A stretch of DNA of 64,000 bases from Chitinophagaceae bacterium (GCA_019638625.1 JAHBTK010000007.1:186001-250000); one strand, 5' to 3'. Positions 8,438-16,660 are shown, counted from the first letter of the stretch. Program-made: numbers and translations. Notes: a model not told the origin generated them from the sequence alone.

Positions 8438-11263
8438 CTAAGGCGTTATAAGATTTACCGGTAACACAAATTCAATACTATGAGGTGCTCCTAAGCCGGC
8501 TTTGGAATAATCGGGCAGATAGCTGTAGCGGATACCAAAACTTGCCGGTTGCTGATTCCACCATTTGGTATCGAAGAATAATTCTCCGCCCATACTCCTG
8601 AACGAGTTCAGGTCATGAAAAACCGGGTCGCGGACGTAGGCATAATCAAAAAATAAATTACCCCTGATACGCATAAAGTATACCAGGTTGCCAAAACCCC
8701 AATCCGGATAAAACAAAGGAAAATGATAGTTGACTGCCCATTTACCCATCTGGTGGCTTTCCACATTGCCGCCATACCCCCTTGCGAAAGGAAAACTGTT
8801 GGTGTAGCGATATTGGTTGGCTGTATCCCGTTGCTGGTAAGCCCCGCTTAGAACCAGGTTATGCGTTCGAGTTATTCCCGGCAGGTACAGGCTGCCCGAC
8901 ACCAACAACTGACTGGCCGTATATTCGGATATTGACTGCCGGTATCGGACCAAAAAACTCTGCGCCAACCGGGGATAGATATGTTGCCTGGCTGTTTGCA
9001 CCTGGCTGTTCCAACTGGCAGAAGCCTGTATATACTGGAAGGGATTGCTCCTGATGCTATCCTTATACACACCGGTGACGGATTGCTGCAGCGTGTGTAC
9101 GGTAGAGGTTAATGTGAGGTTTTTATGCCACAAACCCCTGGTAAAATTCAAAGGTAATTGCAGTCCGAGGTTGGCATTGAGTTCATTCCAGTAGATATGC
9201 CTGTTATTGCTTACTGCGTTCCTGTCAACCGCATAGGACACACCACCGGTTACCCAGGGATACCAGGCGCCGAGCAGGCCGCTGAAGCCGGTTGTATGAC
9301 TATATTCGTTTTCATTAAAACTGTAGTAAAGGCTCGATTGAAAATTGTTGAGTATGTTCTGCCCATATACCGTAAGCGACCAATCCGGCTGTTCATAATA
9401 CGGCCGCCAGCTATGGAAATTGAAGGGGGCAGTTATTTTTCTGTACCGTTTTATATCATAGTTCCCCGGAGACAATTTATGCAGCGCATCGCCTCCATCC
9501 TGCTGCAGCGCCTGCGGCAGGTACAGGTCAGGAGACTGGATGACGGCAAGGCTCATAAGCGGCTCCCATTTATCCGGCATCAGTTGCTTTTGCTTTAACC
9601 GGTATCCATTGGACGAAAAACTGCTCCATAGCAATTTTCCATTGTCGCTTACGGTTGGCTGATAGGCGCTCATGGACTCACTGGTCAGCCTGAAACGATT
9701 TCCCGATGTAATATCTATTGCGTAGATATCGTCAAAATATCCACTACTTGCCGAATAATAGACGGTATCTCCTTTCACCATGGGATAAGCTTTTATTTCG
9801 TAACTCCAGGAGGTAAGATTGTGAAAAAGCCCCGTCTGAATATCAATAATGGCCACACACATCTGCCCTTCCCGGTTTCTCAGGCAGGCCACCAGGTTGT
9901 TGTCCCTGTAAAACTTAGGGTAGGTAAAAACCATACCCGGGTTAGAGGAAGGCACCTGTTGCAGCAGTCTTCCATCAGTGGCATCCAGTATGTGCAGGGC
10001 CGTGGATTGATCGGGTAAATACTGAACGGCAGCTACCCGCTTTCCATCCGCTGAAATATCCGGTGAGAAATATTTACTCTTCCTGGTAATGGTGTTCTCT
10101 TCTTTGGTATGTACATCCAATACCCTGATGACACTATAGTTCCGCTGATTCCAGCGGACATCAGGTTCATAGGCGGTGTACACGATCTTTCCCGAGGCAT
10201 AGGAGTAATAATCATCCAGCGCTATATCTTTGGCCCGTATCCTGTACTCCTTACCGTTGACCAGCCAGTACCATGCGGCAATATTCCTGTAAGTTCTTTT
10301 CAATACCAGTACGGAGTCATTCCCTACAGAATGCGGTAATGTATAATCCGTAACATATTTCTTTTTTAATGGGGTAATAAACGTTCCTGTTTCGCCTTCC
10401 TGGTTTTCTGTCCGGGTACCGGGGTGTTCCCGGTAATAATCAAAGGCGTTTTTTACAAAGGTTTTGTACCGGATACCGCCATGCCTTTTCACTGCTTTTT
10501 GAAAAGGGTAGAATACTCCCCGGAAACGGGCCGCGTCATCCGTAACCTCCGCCCAAAAATCCGGTCCGTATTTTTCTCTTCCATAGCCCGTCAGCAGGTA
10601 ACCCAGGGCGTAATGATCCGGTATAAAGTTTTTGAGCGAGCCGTTACGCAGTTGCATAAAGGAGTATTTTTTATTGCCTTCCCATAATGCCCGGTAGTCA
10701 TTAAAAAAAGCCGGAACTCTTCCACGTCCCTGGTCACTCAGCGCTGTCTCCTGGAAAACCGCGTCTCCTTCAAAGAACCAGTCGGGTATCGCCGCATTAT
10801 TGGCGAGCGCCTGCCCTTCTTCTCCCAACAGGTAATAGGCGACTTTAGATAACCCCTTCCTGAAATTCATATACTGTTGCACATGCCTGTATTCATGCAA
10901 GGCCAGGCTTTGCACCCAGGGCAGGCTGCCCAGTTGGTAACTGTTAAACTGGGGTGTCAAAAAAAACTCGCTCCTCCAGGGCGCCAGTCCTACATACCCA
11001 TTGGCTACGGTTGTCTGGTTTTGTAATACTATATTGATCTTTCTCTTTGCCGCCCCGATCGTAGCCGCAGTACTGCTGTCTGCATAGCGAATGACGTCTG
11101 CAGTGCCTGCGGCTTCCTGCTCCAGCCCTTTGGGAAAAATGATCCTTGCCTGCGGTAAATTGATCTGTTGCCATTTTAAAGAAGAAGGGATACCGCCAAA
11201 CTGCTGGCTATAGCTGCACAGCATTTGCGTTAGGCAGATAAAAAGCAATAAAGTTATTCTCAT
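8438..11263 (-). CDS. Outer-membrane HExxH metallopeptidase with propeller and beta-barrel
   Basis: 941 residues with a signal peptide ending near CSYSQ. Residues about 30-260 form a peptidase-MA-like (gluzincin) domain: HEYRH at 123-127 supplies two zinc ligands and the Glu of PDWFFEGDA (Glu165) fits the third. The middle (about 290-600) reads as TolB/WD40-like propeller blades (FSPDISADGKRVAAV, YPTVSDNGKLLWSS-like strands). The last 330 residues alternate aromatic and polar residues and end near the C-terminus in strands typical of a surface-antigen or D15-type barrel (SFGIRYSYLPDYSK). The inferred picture is an outer-membrane-anchored protease with a periplasmic or surface catalytic head. 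It is the first gene of a two-gene operon with the exported SAM hydrolase. Substrate unknown. Confidence 0.78.
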   Translation of the reverse strand: MRITLLLFICLTQMLCSYSQQFGGIPSSLKWQQINLPQARIIFPKGLEQEAAGTADVIRYADSSTAATIGAAKRKINIVLQNQTTVANGYVGLAPWRSEFFLTPQFNSYQLGSLPWVQSLALHEYRHVQQYMNFRKGLSKVAYYLLGEEGQALANNAAIPDWFFEGDAVFQETALSDQGRGRVPAFFNDYRALWEGNKKYSFMQLRNGSLKNFIPDHYALGYLLTGYGREKYGPDFWAEVTDDAARFRGVFYPFQKAVKRHGGIRYKTFVKNAFDYYREHPGTRTENQEGETGTFITPLKKKYVTDYTLPHSVGNDSVLVLKRTYRNIAAWYWLVNGKEYRIRAKDIALDDYYSYASGKIVYTAYEPDVRWNQRNYSVIRVLDVHTKEENTITRKSKYFSPDISADGKRVAAVQYLPDQSTALHILDATDGRLLQQVPSSNPGMVFTYPKFYRDNNLVACLRNREGQMCVAIIDIQTGLFHNLTSWSYEIKAYPMVKGDTVYYSASSGYFDDIYAIDITSGNRFRLTSESMSAYQPTVSDNGKLLWSSFSSNGYRLKQKQLMPDKWEPLMSLAVIQSPDLYLPQALQQDGGDALHKLSPGNYDIKRYRKITAPFNFHSWRPYYEQPDWSLTVYGQNILNNFQSSLYYSFNENEYSHTTGFSGLLGAWYPWVTGGVSYAVDRNAVSNNRHIYWNELNANLGLQLPLNFTRGLWHKNLTLTSTVHTLQQSVTGVYKDSIRSNPFQYIQASASWNSQVQTARQHIYPRLAQSFLVRYRQSISEYTASQLLVSGSLYLPGITRTHNLVLSGAYQQRDTANQYRYTNSFPFARGYGGNVESHQMGKWAVNYHFPLFYPDWGFGNLVYFMRIRGNLFFDYAYVRDPVFHDLNSFRSMGGELFFDTKWWNQQPASFGIRYSYLPDYSKAGLGAPHSIEFVLPVNLITP

Positions 11264-11363
11264 ATCAAATTTTACTACCTAAATATACGAAGCATTGGTA
11301 TCGGCAGAAATATAGATAGGAAACAAAATACGTTCTGCTGCTTGAGGCGTCCCCGCACGTCGC

Positions 11364-11389
11364 TGTTTGAGGCGTCCTCGCCTCAAACA
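11364..11389. repeat. Intergenic palindrome (11-bp arms)
   Basis: TGTTTGAGGCG, loop TCCT, CGCCTCAAACA. A partial direct copy (TTGAGGCGTCC) lies just upstream at about 11342-11352. The palindrome lies between two divergent genes (11263 minus and 11465 plus), so it is not an obvious terminator and looks like a dispersed repeat unit. Confidence 0.6.
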
Positions 11390-11397
11390 AGGTTTTT

Positions 11398-11412
11398 GTC
11401 GCCTCCGGCGAC
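11398..11412. repeat. Short palindrome GTCGCC-TCC-GGCGAC
   Basis: Six-base arms around a three-base loop, 8 bp after the preceding palindrome. Together they form a two-hairpin unit in the divergent intergenic region. Confidence 0.45.
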
Positions 11413-11451
11413 GTAGAAAGCAGCAAAGCCAAACAAAATGTTTGGAAACCT

Positions 11452-11459
11452 TATTTTTG
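11452..11459 (+). promoter_or_regulatory. Bacteroidota -7 motif before the glutamine cyclotransferase gene
   Basis: TATTTTTG matches TAnnTTTG. It ends 5 bp before the ATG at 11465, so a transcript initiated here would have little or no leader. No -33 TTG at standard spacing is evident. Confidence 0.35.
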
Positions 11460-11464
11460 CAGCT

Positions 11465-12301
11465 ATGAGATATTTTCCCAAAAGAATTGGTTCCCTCTTG
11501 GTAATCCTGGCTTTTCTTGCCTGCAATGGCAACAATAATTCCTCAGATTACACTCCTTCTGACATTCCGGCAAAAAGTGCCATACCCCCGCCGGTAAACG
11601 TGGGTTACCAGGTGTTGAATATTTATCCGCATGATACAAATGCTTTCACGCAGGGGCTGGTATTTCATAATAATCAGTTGTATGAAGGAACCGGGCAGAA
11701 AGGGGAGTCCAGTTTGCGGAAAGTGGATCTGAAAACGGGCAGGGTGGAAAAAAGAATAGACCTGGAAGCGTCTCTTTTTGGTGAAGGCGTTACCATACTG
11801 AATGATACCATTTACCAGCTTACCTGGGAGGAACATATGATATTGATCTATACACTGAAAGACATGAAGCTGGTAAGAAGGGAATACTGGCCGAACGAAG
11901 GTTGGGGGATTACGCACGACAGTACTAACCTCATCATTAGTGACGGGACCGATAAGTTATATTTTTTACGACCCGGCGATTTCAGGTTGCAGAAAGTACT
12001 GAATGTAAACAGCAATGCCGGCCCGGTAAACAAGCTGAATGAGCTGGAGTATATCGACGGGTATGTATATGCCAATCAATGGGGTGAAGATCATATCCTG
12101 AAGATTGATCCTTCCACCGGTTTTGTTACCGGGGTGCTGAATTTCAAAGACGCATTGAAAAAACTGGTAAATATCAATATTGATAAACAGGCGGTGGAAG
12201 AGGGTGCTGTACTGAATGGCATTGCCTGGGATCCCGCTACGGGCAGAATATTTGTGACCGGCAAAAGATGGCCAAAACTGCTGGAAATCAAGCTAAATTA
12301 A
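11465..12301 (+). CDS. Glutaminyl-peptide cyclotransferase, lipoprotein
   Basis: Family PF05096 (glutamine cyclotransferase), which converts N-terminal glutamine to pyroglutamate on peptides in the periplasm. The ATG at 11465 is preferred over 11438 because it starts the signal MRYFPKRIGSLLVILAFLAC, with Cys20 lipidated. Diagnostic text includes YPHDTNAFTQGLVF, EGTGQKGESSLRKVDL, GEGVTILNDTIYQLTWEE, LNELEYIDGYVYANQWG and LNGIAWDPATGRIFVTGK, which are the signature blades of the five-bladed propeller enzyme. 278 residues is a normal length. It is divergent from the outer-membrane peptidase gene. Function is firm at the family level. Confidence 0.92.
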   Translation: MRYFPKRIGSLLVILAFLACNGNNNSSDYTPSDIPAKSAIPPPVNVGYQVLNIYPHDTNAFTQGLVFHNNQLYEGTGQKGESSLRKVDLKTGRVEKRIDLEASLFGEGVTILNDTIYQLTWEEHMILIYTLKDMKLVRREYWPNEGWGITHDSTNLIISDGTDKLYFLRPGDFRLQKVLNVNSNAGPVNKLNELEYIDGYVYANQWGEDHILKIDPSTGFVTGVLNFKDALKKLVNINIDKQAVEEGAVLNGIAWDPATGRIFVTGKRWPKLLEIKLN

Positions 12302-12483
12302 ACCTGCATCAATTTTATAGGGGTGTTCGGCTATTTGCCGCCACCCGGCACAATAAACTACCTGAATAAGCGCTATCAAAGGTTGACCCTTAGTAAATTA
12401 ACATATGCCCGGCATAAAAAGTGCTAACTTTAACTGGCATTATTGTTGGTATTTTACGCTTGTTTTTGGTTAAAACATCTACT

Positions 12484-13143
12484 ATGCGCAGCTTATTTAT
12501 ATCTGTTTTACTGCTTGCCAGTTTTTCATTAAAAGCCCAGTGGAAAAATTACATTATTTCCATAAAGGGAGATACGCTGAACAGGGTGGATGCGAATGAT
12601 AAAAAGCAGGGTCCATGGGTGGTAAAAGTGGAAGAACTCCGCGGAGAGCCCGGTTATGAAGAAGAAGGTTTTTATGAGGATAGCAGGAAGGATGGTATAT
12701 GGCGGGTGTATTCCCTTTCCGGAGACCTTATCGCTATTGAAAACTATAAGTGGGGTGAAAAAGACGGGAAGCAGCAATACTATACTAAAATGGGGGATCT
12801 GTTAAGAGAAGAAAGCTGGCGTGCTACCAATCCCGAAAACCCCTATGATACCCTGGAGGTTCCTGACCCGGAAGTGCCGGATAAATGGGAGACCAAAATC
12901 ATTAAACTGGAAGTGGCCACCGTAGCGCACGGCACGTGGAAATATTATGAACCCGGCACAGGATTTATTATCCGGCAGGAGAATTATTTTTTCGGACAAC
13001 TGGATAAGAAAAACCTGATAACCGCCAAAGCGGGATCTGAAGAAAAAAAAGCAGTGGAAAAACCCAGGGAGGTGGAAGAGTGGGAGAAAAAAAACTCCGG
13101 AAAGAAAAAGGTGAAAGTGAGGGATGGAAGAACCGGCTTCTGA
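12484..13143 (+). CDS. Exported YwqK/MORN-like repeat protein
   Basis: The ATG at 12484 opens a signal peptide (MRSLFISVLLLASFSLKAQ), whereas the longer frame from 12421 would bury it. Mature residues 20-190 contain MORN-like strands of the type found in YwqK-family proteins (KQGPWVVKVEELRGEPGYEE, RKDGIWRVYSLSGDLIAIENY, GEKDGKQQYYTKMGDL, HGTWKYYEPGTG). The C-terminal 40 residues are lysine and glutamate rich and probably disordered. Despite the frequent database name as an antitoxin family, there is no toxin gene beside it, and it is exported, so an envelope role is more plausible. Exact role unknown. Confidence 0.75.
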   Translation: MRSLFISVLLLASFSLKAQWKNYIISIKGDTLNRVDANDKKQGPWVVKVEELRGEPGYEEEGFYEDSRKDGIWRVYSLSGDLIAIENYKWGEKDGKQQYYTKMGDLLREESWRATNPENPYDTLEVPDPEVPDKWETKIIKLEVATVAHGTWKYYEPGTGFIIRQENYFFGQLDKKNLITAKAGSEEKKAVEKPREVEEWEKKNSGKKKVKVRDGRTGF

Positions 13144-13158
13144 TAGACGATTTGTATT

Positions 13159-13166
13159 TAACTTTG
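13159..13166 (+). promoter_or_regulatory. -7 motif before the DUF4878-like lipoprotein gene
   Basis: TAACTTTG fits TAnnTTTG, 22 bp upstream of the ATG at 13189. The predicted leader is about 15 nt. No clear -33 element. Confidence 0.35.
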
Positions 13167-13188
13167 CACTCAATCAATTATAAACAAG

Positions 13189-13617
13189 ATGTTTAAAAGT
13201 GCTATCCCGTTTATCTTCCTTATTATATTTGTTTCAGCATGCAACAGCGGCAATTATCAGAAACCGGACGATCCTATTGAAGCGGGTACGGACTTCATAA
13301 GATTTGCTCTTGACGGGGATATGACAAAAGCGAAAACTTTTGTGCTGCCGAACGAAGACAACGAAAGCCTTTTTCGGGAACATGAAAAAAGTTTTGCTGA
13401 AAAAAGCAAGCAGGAGAAAGACGAATATAAAAATGCCAGTATCCGCATAACGAAAACCGAGTCGCTAAACGACAGCACCATGCTGATCATTTACTCCAAC
13501 TCTTACAAAAACAAAGAGAATGAATTGAAGCTCGTGAGGGTTGAGGGAGAGTGGTGGGTCGACTTCAAATATACTTTCACCGGCGATGATGCACTGGAAT
13601 CATTGCCTGATCAATAA
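13189..13617 (+). CDS. DUF4878-like lipoprotein
   Basis: 142 residues. Signal MFKSAIPFIFLIIFVSAC with Cys18 as the lipidated residue, followed by a polar linker. The mature part has the DUF4878/NTF2-like layout: a helix with DPIEAGTDFIRFALDGDMTKA, a charged helix, then beta strands ending in a conserved-looking VRVEGEWWVDFKYTF. NTF2-like folds of this type occur in many small Bacteroidota lipoproteins of unknown role. It sits between the YwqK-like gene and pyrophosphatase on the same strand, with 45-bp gaps on each side, so co-transcription is possible. Confidence 0.75.
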   Translation: MFKSAIPFIFLIIFVSACNSGNYQKPDDPIEAGTDFIRFALDGDMTKAKTFVLPNEDNESLFREHEKSFAEKSKQEKDEYKNASIRITKTESLNDSTMLIIYSNSYKNKENELKLVRVEGEWWVDFKYTFTGDDALESLPDQ

Positions 13618-13662
13618 CCCGGTATTCAAAACGCCGCAGTTTATAAACTTACTTTAAATTCT

Positions 13663-14208
13663 ATGCAGACAGTTTTACACCCCTGGCACGGGATCAATAC
13701 AGGAGACAATGCGCCGAGAATAGTGAACGCGGTAATAGAAATTCCGCAAGGCTCCCGTCAGAAATACGAAATTGACAAACCCAGCGGGTTACTGAAACTC
13801 GACAGGGTGATCTATTCTTCTTTTTATTACCCGGTAAACTATGGCTTTATACCGCGGACCTATGGGGATGACAAGGATCCCCTGGATATTCTCGTGATCA
13901 GCAGTGTAAGCATCCAGCCTTTGTGTCTGGTGGAGGCAAAAGTGATCGGCGTGATGCAGATGATCGACAGCGGTGATGCTGATGACAAGATCATAGCTGT
14001 GGGCAACAATGATCCCGGTGTAAACTACATCAACAATATTGAAGAAATGCCCAAGCACTTTTTCAGTGAACTGAGACAGTTCTTTGAAGAGTATAAAAAA
14101 CTGGAAAATAAAACGGTAAGCGTAAACGAGTTCCAGGATAAGGCTACCGCACTGAAGATCATTGAAGAAGCGATATCGTTTTATAAAGAGAACTTTGGCA
14201 ACCGGTAA
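13663..14208 (+). CDS. ppa: Inorganic pyrophosphatase (family I)
   Basis: 181 residues, normal for the soluble, Mg-dependent bacterial enzyme that hydrolyses PPi to two Pi and so pulls biosynthetic reactions forward. Active-site features are present: EIPQGSRQKYEID (Glu26, Lys34, Glu36), YPVNYGFIPRT (Tyr56, Tyr60, Arg65) and the metal-binding DKDPLD (Asp70, Asp72, Asp75). The lysine at the second position of the last motif differs from the usual small residue but does not touch the acids. No signal peptide, so cytoplasmic. Confidence 0.95.
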   Translation: MQTVLHPWHGINTGDNAPRIVNAVIEIPQGSRQKYEIDKPSGLLKLDRVIYSSFYYPVNYGFIPRTYGDDKDPLDILVISSVSIQPLCLVEAKVIGVMQMIDSGDADDKIIAVGNNDPGVNYINNIEEMPKHFFSELRQFFEEYKKLENKTVSVNEFQDKATALKIIEEAISFYKENFGNR

Positions 14209-14292
14209 CCTGGTTATTATTTGTTAAAATAGCGGATGTTTATATGGAATCCGCTAAGAAAAGCATCTGTAAGATAAAGCTTTACAAAACGA

Positions 14293-14871
14293 GTGACATA
14301 TTCTCAGTACCACCATATAACGGATGCCGGCTTATTGGATAATTTTTACAGGGACAGGAATAATGAATGGCTGGGTATTTTAATGCAACGATATACGTTA
14401 TTGTTGTATGGTGTGTGTATGAAATACCTGAAAGATGAAGAAGAAGCGAAAGATGCCGTTCAGCAGATATTTTTAAAAGCGATTGCCGAGCTGCAAAAAT
14501 ATCCGGTAACGTATTTTAAGAGTTGGATTTATATGATCGCCAGGAATTATTGCCTCATGCAGCTACGCGACAGGAACAAGACTCCTGTTCCGGTTACGGA
14601 AAAAATGCTGGTAGACAACCCCGGCGAAAGCGAAGGCAAACTGGCTCACCAGAGAAAAGACACCACATTGGAAATGCTGAGCGAAGCCCTGAACGAACTG
14701 AATGAAGACCAAAAGAAATGTGTGGAGCTGTTTTACCTGCAAAAAAAATCCTATAATGATATCGCTTCATTAACCAGGTATTCATTGCTGCAGGTAAAAA
14801 GTTATATACAGAATGGCAAGAGAAACCTGAAAAATATCATTGAAAAGAAACTCAATGCTGTAAAAAAATAG
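14293..14871 (+). CDS. ECF-type RNA polymerase sigma factor
   Basis: 192 residues from a GTG start; the next ATG would cut into region 2. Region 2 reads LKDEEEAKDAVQQIFLKAIAELQKYPVTYFKSWIYMIARN (given here as landmarks in the first 85 residues), and region 4 (about 125-180) has LNEDQKKCVELFYLQKKSYN followed by a helix-turn-helix. This is the sigma-70 family ECF layout. The anti-sigma-like membrane protein starts 10 bp later, so the pair is a regulatory operon. The target regulon is not visible. Confidence 0.9.
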   Translation: MTYSQYHHITDAGLLDNFYRDRNNEWLGILMQRYTLLLYGVCMKYLKDEEEAKDAVQQIFLKAIAELQKYPVTYFKSWIYMIARNYCLMQLRDRNKTPVPVTEKMLVDNPGESEGKLAHQRKDTTLEMLSEALNELNEDQKKCVELFYLQKKSYNDIASLTRYSLLQVKSYIQNGKRNLKNIIEKKLNAVKK

Positions 14872-14881
14872 CAGTACACAT

Positions 14882-15232
14882 ATGAACAAGGATCTTTTAG
14901 ACATATTATCGGAGTCGGACGGGATAGACCAGCAAAAACTGCTGGAGTACCTGCAGGGCAACGTGTCTGAAGAGGAGCGGCATGAAATCGAAAAACTGCT
15001 GATTGATTCTGACTTTGACAGCGATGCGCTGGAAGGGCTTGAATCCGTAAAAGATAGAACAAGGTTGCCGGTAGTAATGAATGAGTTAAACCGGCAACTG
15101 GTAAAAAAGTTGTCCAAACGCAGAAAGAAAAATAAAAAGCCCATCAACCTGATGATCCCGGTAGTAACCACTATCATCATCCTGCTGCTGATCCTGATGT
15201 TTTACCTGTATATCCGGAGCAGGGGACACTAG
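14882..15232 (+). CDS. Single-pass membrane protein, likely anti-sigma factor
   Basis: 116 residues. An acidic N-terminal cytoplasmic part (LLEYLQGNVSEEERHEIEKL resembles the start of zinc-finger-less anti-sigma domains), a basic stretch KKLSKRRKKNKK that would sit at the membrane face, one transmembrane helix at about 90-110 (LMIPVVTTIIILLLILMFYL), and a very short extracytoplasmic tail. No HxxxCxxC zinc motif. Position 10 bp after an ECF sigma gene supports an anti-sigma role. The lack of a periplasmic domain means signal sensing would need another partner. Its TAG stop overlaps the stop of the convergent gene in the palindrome CTAG. Confidence 0.7.
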   Translation: MNKDLLDILSESDGIDQQKLLEYLQGNVSEEERHEIEKLLIDSDFDSDALEGLESVKDRTRLPVVMNELNRQLVKKLSKRRKKNKKPINLMIPVVTTIIILLLILMFYLYIRSRGH

Positions 15233-15564
15233 CTTGCCGTCTTTTTTTCTATTTCTTCTACCGCTACTATAAATTTTCCTATCCGCTCATCTGCATAAGC
15301 GCCGTAAGCATCTGTGATCGTCGCTTTTATGCCGTCATTGGCTTCAATAGCATACAGTATTGCGTTGTCATCGGGGTTGCTGGCGCCCTCAAAGCGGTAA
15401 AAATTCGTAATCTTTACATCTTCCGGTTTATAAAGCTTGCCGGATGATACCAATGTCATACCATTATCCATCGGTTTCAATTCATCCCTGTATCCCTCCT
15501 GTATAAGCTTATTTATACACCCGGACAGGGTAGTCATTTCGTCAGTGTGTGCATTCCTGATCAT
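15229..15564 (-). CDS. Small conserved hypothetical cytoplasmic protein
   Basis: 111 residues from the ATG at 15564. The longer frame to 15600 adds a poor N-terminus. No signal peptide. Landmarks are TLSGCINKLIQEGYRDELKP, ITNFYRFEGASNPDDNAILY and ITDAYGAYADERIGKFI. Similar short proteins in Bacteroidota carry the database label phosphoribosylpyrophosphate synthetase, but the sequence has no PRPP-binding motif and is far too short, so that label should not be taken as a function. The fold looks alpha+beta. It converges on the anti-sigma gene with a 4-bp overlap. Confidence 0.7.
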   Translation of the reverse strand: MIRNAHTDEMTTLSGCINKLIQEGYRDELKPMDNGMTLVSSGKLYKPEDVKITNFYRFEGASNPDDNAILYAIEANDGIKATITDAYGAYADERIGKFIVAVEEIEKKTAS

Positions 15565-15897
15565 AAACAATCCTTTTAAGTGTGAATTAATAAAAGTCAA
15601 CTGACACTATATGTGTAAAAAACCATACCAAAGTAGAGGTATACCCGGCCATATTATACGCTGACAACACCCACCTGTAGTACTATAACTTTTCTTTTGC
15701 ATTATCCTGGTTTATTGCTACACAACCTTTACAACCTGGATATTCAGGAACAACTATCTTTTTTACAAGTCGTTGATTTTCATGAACTCAACCTATATGT
15801 AATCATATATTTAAGAATATCTCCTTTGTAAGTACAAAGGTCATTGGAAGCTCTTATTGAGAAGTGCTTAATCGTCGATGCATTGTGAGGAAAGTAC
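15565..15897. other. 333-bp AT-rich intergenic region
   Basis: No coding potential recognised. It holds a short palindrome CCTTTGTA-AG-TACAAAGG at 15823-15840 that lacks a T-tract, and the upstream region of the 15229-15564 gene. Nothing else is assigned. Confidence 0.5.
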
Positions 15898-16314
15898 TTA
15901 CTGCTTAACGAGGAAAAATTTGCCCCTGCCGGAAGTGTTCTCCCCTGCTCCCCAGGTGCCTTCCTGGAAAGTAAACCGGGTATTGACTGTTGACCTGGTA
16001 GAGAATGTAGTGCCACCGACACCGACATAGGTGTATTTGGTCGTGACCGTGGAACCGAGTATCGAATAGATGCCTTCGGCGCGGCCAACTGCCTGATTTG
16101 TAGTATCCGTACCATTGAATACCCTAACCGTACCATCCCCACGGAAAAGAAACATATATCCGTTGATGGGATATAACTCCGCTTCACTATACTTACCCTC
16201 CCAAAGACCCACAAGTGTGGCCGGCTCAGGCTTATCTTTTTTGCAGGACGATAAGGTAGCTGTAAACACAACAACAGGGAATATCCCCAACAGCAAATAC
16301 CTGAGTCTTTTCAT
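15898..16314 (-). CDS. Small lipoprotein of unknown function
   Basis: 138 residues. The signal MKRLRYLLLGIFPVVVFTATLSSC has Cys24 in the lipobox LSSC, followed by KKDKPEP. The mature part is beta-rich with LVGLWEGKYSE at its start and RFTFQEGTWGAG near the end, a pattern seen in small lipocalin-like lipoproteins where GxW opens the first strand. A lipocalin-like fold is therefore possible but unproven. A longer overlapping frame (15780-16274) on the same strand lacks a signal and reads as a frame shadow. Confidence 0.7.
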   Translation of the reverse strand: MKRLRYLLLGIFPVVVFTATLSSCKKDKPEPATLVGLWEGKYSEAELYPINGYMFLFRGDGTVRVFNGTDTTNQAVGRAEGIYSILGSTVTTKYTYVGVGGTTFSTRSTVNTRFTFQEGTWGAGENTSGRGKFFLVKQ

Positions 16315-16632
16315 AATTGCAATTTGAATGTTTATTAATACAAATTAGAGAATACAGGGAATACAAGCCGTTATCTTTCATTATAGTTTCGGGCATGTCA
16401 AAATCCTGTAATCCTGCCTGCAGGCGTATATAAGTTTTCCTGTGGAGCCATCCGGCAGCTTCTTTCTCTGGATATACTTCCGGCCCGACATGAGATCGCA
16501 TTTGCCTTCATAAATATAACATTTGTCCCCTGAATTGTAAAACAAGTGCTGACAATCGTTGAACCGGAAATAAACGGTATACGATGAGGCAGGTTGTACA
16601 CCCCTGTGCACCATATAAGCTGAGATAAAAGA
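16315..16632. other. 318-bp spacer with a doubtful 77-codon ORF
   Basis: A minus-strand frame at 16381-16614 encodes 77 residues with five cysteines (FNDCQHLFYNSGDKCYIYEG). It has no signal peptide or recognised family, and two other frames of similar length overlap it, so I do not call it a gene. It lies just downstream of the terminator-like hairpin of the collagen-like gene. Confidence 0.35.
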
Positions 16633-16660
16633 GAATATTCCCGGTTATTCGGGAATATTC
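16633..16660 (-). terminator. Hairpin spanning the stop codon of the collagen-like gene
   Basis: GAATATTCCCG, a six-base loop, CGGGAATATTC: 11 perfect pairs. One arm is made of the last codons of the collagen-like gene (stop at 16645-16647). On the minus strand it is followed by TCTCTTTTATCTC, a weak T-rich tail, so it may terminate that gene. Confidence 0.5.

Noticed and set aside
9158..9598. A 146-codon plus-strand frame within the outer-membrane peptidase gene
   Set aside because: Antisense shadow of the barrel-coding region; no motif.
12484..13143. Toxin-antitoxin system
   Set aside because: The MORN-like protein resembles YwqK-family antitoxins by name only. It is exported and has no toxin partner nearby.
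15229..15564. PRPP synthetase
   Set aside because: The database-style name for such proteins is unsupported: 111 residues, no PRPP-binding loop.
15780..16274. A 164-codon frame overlapping the 15898-16314 lipoprotein on the same strand
   Set aside because: The other frame has a clean lipoprotein signal and beta-rich body; this one is arginine and serine rich without structure.
16381..16614. A 77-codon minus-strand frame with five cysteines
   Set aside because: No signal peptide, no start context, and two competing frames over the same bases; kept only as a note in the spacer.
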